Positions 1 to 5,139 of a stretch of 8,319 nt of DNA are shown here, one piece after another. Source of the DNA: Parvibaculum sp. (GTDB taxonomy: Bacteria; Pseudomonadota; Alphaproteobacteria; Parvibaculales; Parvibaculaceae); NCBI GenBank assembly GCA_020062605.1, contig JAGUWA010000099.1:1-8319 (forward strand), given 5' to 3'. Made by a program: the position numbers and the translations under genes. The notes beneath the pieces are model-generated. The model was not told the DNA's origin and ran no database searches. It saw only the letters and a program-made list of their open reading frames with translations. How positions within the stretch are numbered: position 1 is the stretch's first letter; each line of letters starts with the position of its first letter.

Positions 1-128
1 AAGGGCTGCGGGTCGAACTCGCTCGCGAATTCGAGGATTTCTTCCTTCGTCACGTGCTTGCGGCCGAATTCGACCGTTTCGCCGACGGGGAAATCTTCCC
101 AGTAATATTTCGGTTCCGGCCTCGCCAT
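1..128 (-). CDS. MaoC-family dehydratase, N-terminal part (runs off left edge)
   Basis: Partial gene: only the first 42 codons are inside the window. The translation opens with M-A-R-P and contains W-E-D-F-P-V-G-E at residues 10-17, then G-R-K-H-V-T-K-E-E-I at 22-31 and F-A-S-E-F-D-P-Q-P at 34-42. This pattern (F-x-x-G, then V-T-x-x-E-I-x-x-F-A, then F-D-P-Q-P followed by Phe) is the usual N-terminus of stand-alone MaoC-like hotdog-fold dehydratases, which hydrate or dehydrate enoyl-CoA thioesters. The catalytic Asp/His region lies outside the window, so activity and substrate cannot be judged. The ATG is supported by GGAGG about six bases upstream. It lies 235 bases downstream of ychF on the same strand, so it probably has its own promoter; a Pho-box-like repeat sits in that gap. 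The family call is fairly safe, but the specific substrate is unknown. Confidence 0.85.
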   Translation of the reverse strand, partial: MARPEPKYYWEDFPVGETVEFGRKHVTKEEILEFASEFDPQP

Positions 129-250
129 TCACCCTCCGCACGCATCGCCCCAAAGCCGGGGACTATTTATTTTGCGACTCGATTTCGTCCGTCCTGCCGG
201 CCTGGCGAAACCGGGAGTTAATTTCCTTCATCGCGTGGCCGGCGTCATTT

Positions 251-278
251 GTAACAGTTCAATGACATTTCGATGACG
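251..278 (-). promoter_or_regulatory. Pho-box-like triple direct repeat upstream of maoC
   Basis: Read on the minus strand there are three six-base units, CGTCAT (278-273), TGTCAT (267-262) and TGTTAC (256-251), spaced exactly 11 bases apart, with A-rich spacers (CGAAA and TGAAC). PhoB boxes are 11-base-period direct repeats of a TGTCAT/TGTCAC core, and the units point toward maoC, the correct orientation. Against it, no convincing -10 hexamer follows at the usual distance of about 10 bases, and one unit has a mismatch. The two ends of part of the element also form an inverted repeat (GTCATT/AATGAC, 244-249 and 261-266), so a different dimeric regulator is possible. Confidence 0.4.
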
Positions 279-311
279 GTCGCCGCTGTTTATCCCCGTT
301 TTCGCTCCCGG

Positions 312-338
312 GAGAAACTTGTCCCCGGCCGCCGGAAC
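312..338 (-). terminator. Weak candidate intrinsic terminator after ychF
   Basis: On the minus strand, about 26 bases after the ychF stop codon, positions 338-321 can fold into a GC-rich hairpin: GTTCC pairs with GGGAC (one G-T pair), plus two inner G-C pairs and one bulged base. It is followed by AAGTTTCT, which is only modestly T-rich. The position suits the end of the rplY-pth-ychF operon, but the tail is poor and the call is tentative. Confidence 0.3.
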
Positions 339-363
339 CTGTGCCGTGATGGCCTCATGTTCC

Positions 364-1473
364 TCAATTCGCGAAGCGGAAATGCATCACATCGCCGTCA
401 TGAACCACGTAGTCCTTGCCCTCGAGACGCATCTTGCCTGCGTCCTTCGCGCCCTGTTCTCCGCCCAGCGATATGTAGTCGTCATAGGAGATCGTCTCTG
501 CACGGATGAACCCTTTTTCGAAGTCCGTGTGAATGACGCCTGCAGCGGCAGGTGCGCGCGTCCCGCGCGTGATCGTCCATGCGCGCGTTTCCTTCGGGCC
601 CACCGTGAAATAGGTGATGAGGTCGAGCAGCGCATAGCCGGCGCGGATGAGACGCGACAGTCCAGGCTCGTGGAGCCCCAGCGTTTCGAGATATTCGTCG
701 CGGTCGGCCGGCGGCAATTGCGCCAGTTCCTCCTCGATGCGCGCGGAGATCACGACCCATTGCGCGCCTTCGGCCTTCGCTTTCTCTTCGACGAGCTTCG
801 AATATTCGTTGCCCGTCGCGGCGGAAGCCTCATCCACGTTGCAGACATAGAGCACGGGCTTCGAGGTGAGGAGGTTCAATCCTTCCCACGCCTTCATGTC
901 GTCGTCGGCGATCTTGTTTTCGGCGGTCGCGATGCGGGCGGGCTTTCCTTCTCGCAGGTAGCCAAGCGCGATGTTCATCAGTTCGACCTGCTGCTTTGCC
1001 TCCTTGTCGCCGCCCTTCGCCTTTTTTTCGCTCGCGACGACGCGCTTTTCGAGGCTGTCGAGATCGGCGAGCATCAGTTCCGTCTCGACGATCTCGGCGT
1101 CGGCCAGCGGGTCGATGCGGTTCTCGACATGGGTGATGTCGTCGTCCACGAAGCAGCGCAGCACATAGGCGACCGCGTCCACTTCGCGAATGTTCGCGAG
1201 GAACTGGTTGCCGAGGCCTTCGCCCTTCGACGCGCCTTTCACGAGGCCGGCGATGTCGACGAAGGTAAGCCGCGTCGGAATGATTTCCTTGCTCTTTGCG
1301 ACGTTGCAGAGCTTGTCGAGACGCGGGTCCGGCACTGCCACCTCACCGACATTCGGTTCGATCGTGCAGAAGGGATAGTTCGCGGCCTGCGCGCTCGCCG
1401 TCTGCGTCAGCGCGTTGAAAAGCGTGGACTTGCCGACATTGGGCAGTCCGACGATGCCGCATTTGAAACCCAT
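364..1473 (-). CDS. ychF: Redox-regulated ribosome-associated ATPase YchF (OLA1 family)
   Basis: Codes for 369 residues, the normal length for the family. The P-loop G-L-P-N-V-G-K-S-T is at residues 9-17 and the switch II motif D-I-A-G-L at 73-77. The base-recognition motif is N-V-D-E at 212-215 rather than the GTPase N-K-x-D; this change is the family's known basis for preferring ATP. A coiled region rich in Lys and Glu spans about 130-165. The C-terminal TGS domain begins near 283 with the typical I-T-Y-F-T-V-G-P-K-E-T-R-A-W-T-I. YchF proteins bind ribosomes and have been linked to stress responses and translation. The ATG follows the pth stop by only three bases (TAG-ATC-ATG), and its ribosome binding site (GGAGAG) lies inside the end of pth, so the two genes are surely co-transcribed and probably translationally coupled. 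The pth-ychF pair is a common bacterial arrangement. All motifs are intact. Confidence 0.98.
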   Translation of the reverse strand: MGFKCGIVGLPNVGKSTLFNALTQTASAQAANYPFCTIEPNVGEVAVPDPRLDKLCNVAKSKEIIPTRLTFVDIAGLVKGASKGEGLGNQFLANIREVDAVAYVLRCFVDDDITHVENRIDPLADAEIVETELMLADLDSLEKRVVASEKKAKGGDKEAKQQVELMNIALGYLREGKPARIATAENKIADDDMKAWEGLNLLTSKPVLYVCNVDEASAATGNEYSKLVEEKAKAEGAQWVVISARIEEELAQLPPADRDEYLETLGLHEPGLSRLIRAGYALLDLITYFTVGPKETRAWTITRGTRAPAAAGVIHTDFEKGFIRAETISYDDYISLGGEQGAKDAGKMRLEGKDYVVHDGDVMHFRFAN

Positions 1474-1476
1474 GAT

Positions 1477-2106
1477 CTAACTCTCTCCGTCGCTGTCTTT
1501 TGTCTTCGGGTCTTTTGTCTTCTGCTTCTTTTCCGGCTCGGGATTGAGGGCCAGATGCACCTTGTTCGCGAAGGTTGCGTCCTTTCCCTCGGCGAGAAGA
1601 GGCGCCGCATCCGCGATCGCGTCGAGCATGGGTTCGACCCATGCCGCGTCCGCTTTAGCGAAGTCGCCGAGCACATGGCTCATCACGCGTTCCTTCACAC
1701 CGGGATGGCCGATGCCGATCCGTACACGGCGGAAATCGGGGCCGATATGCGCGGCGATGGAGCGGATGCCGTTGTGACCCGCCGCGCCGCCGCCCGTCTT
1801 CACGCGAATCTTGCCAGCGTCCAGGTCGAGTTCGTCGTAGAAGACGACGACGTCCGCGGGCGTCAGCTTGTAGAAGCGCATCGCCTCGCCAACGGCGCGG
1901 CCGCTTTCGTTCATGTAGGTCGTGGGCTTCAGCACGATCGCCTTTTCGCCACCAAGCGTGCCTTCGCAGACGATGCCTTGAAAGCGCGCGCGGGGCGGCG
2001 AAAAGGAATGGCGGCGAACGATCTCGTCCGCCGCCATGAATCCGACATTGTGCCTGTTCCGCGCGTATTTCTCGCCCGGATTTCCAAGACCGACGAGCAG
2101 GATCAT
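1477..2106 (-). CDS. pth: Peptidyl-tRNA hydrolase
   Basis: Codes for a 209-residue Pth1-type enzyme that frees tRNA from peptidyl-tRNA dropped by stalled ribosomes; it is usually essential. The start M-I-L-L-V-G-L-G-N-P-G and the following R-H-N-V-G-F are the family signatures. Asn9, His19 and Asp91 (in F-Y-D-E-L-D-L) correspond to the catalytic Asn10, His20 and Asp93 of the E. coli enzyme, Y-M-N-E-S-G (64-69) carries the conserved substrate-binding Asn, and G-H-N-G lies near 110-113. The ATG has a near-perfect ribosome binding site, AAAGGAGG, five bases upstream (2112-2119). It starts 26 bases after rplY and ends three bases before ychF, so it is the middle gene of a translation operon. One oddity: the last 20 or so residues are a Lys/Asp/Glu-rich tail with a repeated K-T-K-D unit, about 15 residues beyond the enzyme's usual end. 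Confidence 0.98.
   Translation of the reverse strand: MILLVGLGNPGEKYARNRHNVGFMAADEIVRRHSFSPPRARFQGIVCEGTLGGEKAIVLKPTTYMNESGRAVGEAMRFYKLTPADVVVFYDELDLDAGKIRVKTGGGAAGHNGIRSIAAHIGPDFRRVRIGIGHPGVKERVMSHVLGDFAKADAAWVEPMLDAIADAAPLLAEGKDATFANKVHLALNPEPEKKQKTKDPKTKDSDGES
1495..1524. repeat. 15-bp tandem duplication in the pth 3' end
   Basis: The 13-base string GTCTTTTGTCTTC occurs at 1495-1507 and again at 1510-1522, giving two 15-base units identical at 13 of 15 positions. The period is a multiple of three, so pth stays in frame and gains a repeated five-residue unit (K-T-K-D-P, K-T-K-D-S) in its charged tail. It looks like a replication-slippage product in an unconstrained C-terminus. Confidence 0.75.
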
Positions 2107-2132
2107 CGCCGCCTCCTTTCAGGCAGCGAAGG

Positions 2133-2783
2133 TCAGCCTTCCTTTTCGGAAGACTCTTCTTCGCCCTTGCCTTCGGCCTTCTCTTCCGCCTTGGCTTCGT
2201 TGTCCGCGGAGACGACGGCAGCCGGGGCGGCGATGGTCGCGATGGTGAAGTCGCGGTCCGTGATGGTCGGCGTCACCTTCGACGGCAGCTTCACCGCCGA
2301 GATGTGGATCGAGTCACCCATCTGGTATCCCGTGAGGTCGATGTCGAGCTGTTCGGGGATCGCGTCGGCCGGGCAGTTGAGTTCGACTTCATGGCGCACG
2401 ATGTTCAGCACACCGCCGGCCTTGATGCCGGGGGAGGCTTCGTGGTTGTGGAAGTGCACGGGCACGTCCACCACGATGGTCGCGTTCTTGCCGAGACGCA
2501 GAAAGTCGACATGGATGATGAAGTCGCGCACCGGTTCGAACTGCACGTCGCGGGGAATGACGCGTTCCGTCTTGCCGCCGATCTCGACGTCGAGCACATG
2601 GCTCATGAAAGTTCCGGTCTGGTAGAGCGCGGAGACTTCCTTGTAACCGACATGGATCAGTTCGGGGGTCTTCTTCTCGCCATAGATCACGGCGGGGACG
2701 CGGCCTTCGCGGCGGAGCGAACGGACAGCCCCCTTGCTGCCTTTTTCGCGCGCCTCGGCCTTGAGCGTCTGGGTCTCGGCCAT
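2133..2783 (-). CDS. rplY: Large-subunit ribosomal protein bL25, long Ctc/TL5 type
   Basis: Codes for 216 residues. The N-terminal part (about 1-95) matches the 5S-rRNA-binding L25 domain: R-E-K-G-S-K-G at 12-18, R-S-L-R-R-E-G-R-V-P-A-V-I-Y-G at about 21-35, and a conserved I-I-H-V-D-F-L near 88-94. A second beta-rich domain (about 97-190, with G-G-V-L-N near 122 and the D-I-D-L-T-G-Y-Q-M-G-D-S-I-H stretch) is the TL5/Ctc C-terminal domain, so this is the two-domain form rather than the short E. coli L25. It ends in an acidic, Glu/Lys-rich tail of about 25 residues, common in alphaproteobacterial members. The ATG (2783-2781) has GGAGAAA upstream. It leads the rplY-pth-ychF operon and has its own promoter at 2875-2903. 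A terminator-like hairpin ends about 12 bases before the start codon, which suggests control by attenuation. Confidence 0.97.
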   Translation of the reverse strand: MAETQTLKAEAREKGSKGAVRSLRREGRVPAVIYGEKKTPELIHVGYKEVSALYQTGTFMSHVLDVEIGGKTERVIPRDVQFEPVRDFIIHVDFLRLGKNATIVVDVPVHFHNHEASPGIKAGGVLNIVRHEVELNCPADAIPEQLDIDLTGYQMGDSIHISAVKLPSKVTPTITDRDFTIATIAAPAAVVSADNEAKAEEKAEGKGEEESSEKEG

Positions 2784-2795
2784 AGCAATTTCTCC

Positions 2796-2820
2796 AATAA
2801 AAACGGGGCCTTAGAGGCCC
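2796..2820 (-). terminator. Intrinsic terminator/attenuator in the rplY leader
   Basis: On the minus strand a perfect five-base-pair stem, GGGCC (2820-2816) with GGCCC (2810-2806), closes a TCTAA loop and is followed by CG and then TTTTTATT. This is a textbook rho-independent terminator shape, though with a short stem. It lies downstream of the rplY promoter and just before the rplY ribosome binding site, so it would act on rplY-pth-ychF transcription as well as on read-through from prs. Confidence 0.7.
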
Positions 2821-2828
2821 GCGTGCAT
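2811..2828 (-). CDS. Possible five-codon leader peptide (M-H-A-G-L) in the rplY leader
   Basis: On the minus strand an ATG at 2828-2826 opens Met-His-Ala-Gly-Leu and stops at TAA in the loop of the terminator hairpin. Upstream is a strong ribosome binding sequence, GGAGGAG (2846-2840), at a rather long spacing of 11 bases. A reading frame that ends in a terminator loop recalls leader peptides of attenuators, but five codons can occur by chance and no run of regulatory codons is present. Treat it as a hypothesis. Confidence 0.25.
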   Translation of the reverse strand: MHAGL

Positions 2829-2830
2829 AG

Positions 2831-2865
2831 CCCGCAAGTCTCCTCCAGGGGTGTGGAAGTGCGGG
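2831..2865 (-). promoter_or_regulatory. Leader hairpin upstream of the rplY terminator
   Basis: In the minus-strand transcript CCCGCA (2865-2860) can pair with TGCGGG (2836-2831). Directly inside, CTTCC (2859-2855) pairs with GGAGG (2846-2842), leaving an ACACCCCT loop and a bulge on the 3' side. The hairpin buries the GGAGGAG ribosome binding sequence of the possible leader peptide. It competes with an alternative helix, CCTGGAGG (2849-2842) with CCTCTAAGG (2817-2809), which would break the terminator. Confidence 0.4.
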
Positions 2866-2874
2866 ATCGCGCGC

Positions 2875-2903
2875 CTTATAGCGCCTGGGGCGCCAAAACT
2901 CAA
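2875..2903 (-). promoter_or_regulatory. Probable sigma-70-type promoter of rplY-pth-ychF
   Basis: On the minus strand TTGAGT (2903-2898) and TATAAG (2880-2875) are separated by exactly 17 bases. The -10 box matches the consensus at five of six positions and the -35 box at four of six. Transcription would start near 2868 and give a leader of about 85 bases. The spacer holds an inverted repeat, GCGCC-N3-GGCGC (2881-2893), a possible operator. Confidence 0.65.
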
Positions 2904-2933
2904 CCGGCGAGGGAAAGGGAAGGGGTGAGAGGC

Positions 2934-3869
2934 CTAGTCGAAAAGGCTCGAAACCGAGCGTTCCTCGGCGGTCCGGCGCATGGCTTCGCCGATCAGGGGG
3001 GCGATCGAGACGACGCGGATGTTGTGGCTTACACGAACGGCTTCGGTCGCCTGGATCGAGTCCGTGATCACGAGCTCCTTGAGCTTGGAGGCAGAAACGC
3101 GGGCGACGGCGCCGCCCGACAGCACGCCATGCGTGACATAGGCGGAGACTTCCGTCGCGCCTGCCTTCAGGAGAGCATCGGCCGCGTTGCAAAGCGTGCC
3201 GGCGCTGTCGACGATGTCGTCGACGAGGATGCAGGAACGGCCGCTCACATCGCCGATGATGTTCATGACTTCGGACTCGCCCGCCCGTTCGCGGCGCTTG
3301 TCGACGATGGCGAGGTCGGCGCCGATGCGCTTTGCGATGGCGCGGGCGCGCACCACGCCGCCGACGTCCGGCGAGACGACCATCACACCGTTGCTCGTCT
3401 TGTAGTGCTGTTCGATGTCGCGGGTCAGCACCGGCGCGGCGAAGAGGTTGTCGGTCGGAATGTCGAAAAAGCCCTGGATCTGACCGGCATGGAGATCGAG
3501 GGTGAGGACGCGGTCCGCGCCCGCCGTCGTGACGAGATTGGCGACGAGCTTCGCGGAGATCGGCGTGCGGGCGCCGGGTTTCCGGTCCTGACGCGCATAG
3601 CCGAAATAGGGGATCACCGCCGTGATGCGCCGTGCTGAGGCGCGGCGGAGAGCGTCCTGAATGATCAGGAGTTCCATCAGGTGGTCGTTCGCGGGGTAGG
3701 AGGTCGACTGGATCACGAAGACGTCCTCGCCGCGGACGTTCTCCTGAATTTCCACGAAGACTTCCATGTCGGCGAAGCGGCGGACGACGGATTTCGTGAG
3801 GGGCAGGTTCAGATAGGCGGCAATCGCTTCGGCAAGCGCCCTGTTGGAATTGCCCGCTACGAGTTTCAT
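2934..3869 (-). CDS. prs: Ribose-phosphate pyrophosphokinase (PRPP synthetase, class I)
   Basis: Makes PRPP from ribose 5-phosphate and ATP for purine, pyrimidine, NAD, His and Trp synthesis. From the chosen ATG (M-K-L-V-A-G-N-S-N) it is 311 residues, the usual length. An in-frame ATG at 4007 would add an unconserved 46-residue extension that runs back across the proposed promoter, so it is rejected. Motifs are intact: F-A-D-M-E-V near 32-37, R-Q-D-R-K near 93-97, D-L-H-A-G-Q-I-Q-G-F-F at 125-135, the flexible loop K-R-R-E-R-A-G-E-S-E-V at 191-201, and the PRPP-binding loop V-D-D-I-V-D-S-A-G-T at 216-225, with Ser where many homologues have Thr. The ribosome binding site is only modest (AGGGG, seven bases away), and the start overlaps a six-codon upstream frame by ATGA. 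It lies between the lipoprotein and rplY, separated from each by a spacer with its own promoter, so it is probably a single-gene unit with some read-through. Confidence 0.97.
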   Translation of the reverse strand: MKLVAGNSNRALAEAIAAYLNLPLTKSVVRRFADMEVFVEIQENVRGEDVFVIQSTSYPANDHLMELLIIQDALRRASARRITAVIPYFGYARQDRKPGARTPISAKLVANLVTTAGADRVLTLDLHAGQIQGFFDIPTDNLFAAPVLTRDIEQHYKTSNGVMVVSPDVGGVVRARAIAKRIGADLAIVDKRRERAGESEVMNIIGDVSGRSCILVDDIVDSAGTLCNAADALLKAGATEVSAYVTHGVLSGGAVARVSASKLKELVITDSIQATEAVRVSHNIRVVSIAPLIGEAMRRTAEERSVSSLFD

Positions 3870-3886
3870 TCCGAGACCCCTGCCAT
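3866..3886 (-). CDS. Possible six-codon leader minigene overlapping the prs start
   Basis: On the minus strand ATG at 3886-3884 opens Met-Ala-Gly-Val-Ser-Glu and ends at a TGA that shares ATGA with the prs start codon. GGAG (3898-3895) lies eight bases upstream of this ATG, a better ribosome binding site than the one directly before prs. It could feed ribosomes into prs by translational coupling. With so few codons it may be chance. Confidence 0.2.
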   Translation of the reverse strand: MAGVSE

Positions 3887-3975
3887 CACCTGAGCTCCGC
3901 GCCGATGCGGCGGGAGCCCATGCCCCAATCTGAAATCGCCGCCCGGACATGACGATCCGGTGACGGCGCGAGCGC

Positions 3976-4004
3976 GTTTTAACAAGGGGTCCACCCCCTG
4001 TAAA
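3976..4004 (-). promoter_or_regulatory. Probable promoter of prs
   Basis: On the minus strand TTTACA (4004-3999, five of six consensus matches) and TAAAAC (3981-3976, four of six) are 17 bases apart. Transcription would start about 100 bases before prs. The spacer contains a hairpin, AGGGG-GTGGA-CCCCT (4 to 7 pairs, with a bulge if extended), followed by TTGTTAAAA. The hairpin might also slow transcripts leaving the lipoprotein gene. The remaining bases of this 183-base gap show nothing else I can name. Confidence 0.5.
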
Positions 4005-4052
4005 CATGCAACTCGTATCCGGATTTCGCGTATTTTCTGCGTCCTGCGAGCA

Positions 4053-5036
4053 TCACGAGTTGGCCGCCACGGGATAGGAGGGCCCCTGAAGGACCGAGAG
4101 AATACCCTCGGCCGCCGCTTCTGCGGCGGTTCGGGCCACCTCTTCCCATCGCCCGGCAATGCGCGCGGCGTCGAGCGCGTTGCGCTGCTCGATTTCGCCG
4201 AGAAGGCTGCCGTCTTCGGATTTCACGAGCCAGTGGATCGAGACGTCCGTCAGTCCATCGGAGCGCGATGCGGTAACGACGCTGCCCTCGACACGATACT
4301 GCCCGTCCGGAATCCAGGTTGCCGTTCTGACGCGGTGCGAGAGGGTAGCGTCGAGTTCGCTTGCAAGGGCGTTCGCGCCATCTCCCGGAGCGGGCGAGAC
4401 CGACACGTTGAAACGGGTGGCAGGTTCCACCACGGGTGCCGTTCCGGAAATGCCGCCGGTCACGATCGGGGCGGCGCTGCTCTCCGCCATTGTTTCTTCT
4501 GCCGCGAAAGTGCCGGCGTACCAGCTTGTGATCCTGCCGGCCGTCGCCGCCGCGAAACGCCTGAGGTCTTCGGCGCCGACCGAATCCCACGCGCTGCCCG
4601 GCTTCCCCCGCTCCGGCAGCACAGCATCGTTCACCACACGCTGCAGCCGTTCGCCCTTTTCGTTGCCAATGTCGATGACGGCGACGACATAGGTGCCATC
4701 CTCGCGTTCCCCCGCGCCTATGGCGCCGGTCACATCGAAGACGCGTGCATTCTCGCCGCCTGCGGACAGGCTGATGCGAAGCGCTTCTTCCTTCAACATT
4801 TCCGAGAAAAGGCTGGCCCCGGTCGCCGGAACGCCGTTCAGGGCTGATACGTCGACCTTCAATGCCGCAACCTGCCGTGTTTCGGCCTTCGGGGCGTCCT
4901 GCCTCGCCGGCTTGCCGGATGCGGTATCGTCCGCGCAGGCTGCCATGGCGAAAATGGCGATGGCGGTGCCGACGCGCAGTTTGCGTGCGCCTGCCTTCTG
5001 CCAGTTGCCGCTGGATGGCTCTTTCGCCGTTTGCAC
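4053..5036 (-). CDS. Putative lipoprotein with two homologous repeats, function unknown
   Basis: I do not recognise a named family. The 327-residue product starts at a GTG. A basic stretch (Lys14 to Arg21) and a hydrophobic segment (Val22 to Ala33) lead to Cys34 in the context F-A-M-A-A-C, a reasonable lipobox although Met at -3 is less usual than Leu. It is therefore predicted to be exported and lipidated, with Lgt encoded three genes upstream. A flexible Ala/Lys/Asp stretch (35-58) follows, then two similar blocks. Block 1 is about 60-175 (G-x-P-x-T-G-A-S-L...W-D-S-V near 150) and block 2 about 208-318 (P-G-D-G-A-N-A-L...L-G-E-I-E-Q-R-N...R-W-E-E-V...A-A-A-E-G-I-L). They are joined by a linker rich in Ala, Thr, Gly and Pro. 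The gene begins 103 bases after pgeF and ends 183 before prs; it may be the tail of the lgt operon. I saw no enzyme motif. The start codon has only a weak ribosome binding site (GGGAC). Confidence 0.75.
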   Translation of the reverse strand: MQTAKEPSSGNWQKAGARKLRVGTAIAIFAMAACADDTASGKPARQDAPKAETRQVAALKVDVSALNGVPATGASLFSEMLKEEALRISLSAGGENARVFDVTGAIGAGEREDGTYVVAVIDIGNEKGERLQRVVNDAVLPERGKPGSAWDSVGAEDLRRFAAATAGRITSWYAGTFAAEETMAESSAAPIVTGGISGTAPVVEPATRFNVSVSPAPGDGANALASELDATLSHRVRTATWIPDGQYRVEGSVVTASRSDGLTDVSIHWLVKSEDGSLLGEIEQRNALDAARIAGRWEEVARTAAEAAAEGILSVLQGPSYPVAANS

Positions 5037-5139
5037 TGCCGGTCCGTCCCGCTACCCGCTGCCCCGTGGCGCGGCCTTGTCAGCGGCGAAGTTTAACGCG
5101 ATTCGGGAAAAAGATGCCGCCGGTATGGCGTTCCGAGAA

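Noticed and set aside
305..314. CTCCCGGGAG palindrome between ychF and maoC
   Set aside because: A ten-base GC palindrome is common in this composition, and it has no T-run or paired promoter element.
129..363. Possible tRNA or small RNA in the gap between ychF and maoC
   Set aside because: I found no cloverleaf or T-arm consensus. Apart from the Pho-like repeats and a weak hairpin, I see nothing structured.
319..2625. 768-codon open frame on the plus strand across ychF, pth and rplY
   Set aside because: It is antisense to three unmistakable genes with intact motifs. Long antisense frames are expected in GC-rich DNA, and its translation shows no recognisable domain.
2304..3638. 444-codon plus-strand frame opposite rplY and prs
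   Set aside because: Antisense shadow of prs and rplY; it runs through the rplY promoter and terminator, has no recognisable domain, and the composition mirrors the complementary genes.
3870..4007. 46-residue N-terminal extension of prs from an upstream in-frame ATG
   Set aside because: The extension is not part of the family, would cross the proposed promoter, and M-K-L-V-A-G-N-S-N is the usual start of the enzyme.
5108..5130. Hairpin plus T-run after pgeF (minus strand), possible terminator
   Set aside because: The stem is only four pairs (CGCC/GGCG) and five bases separate it from the TTTTT run, too weak to call.
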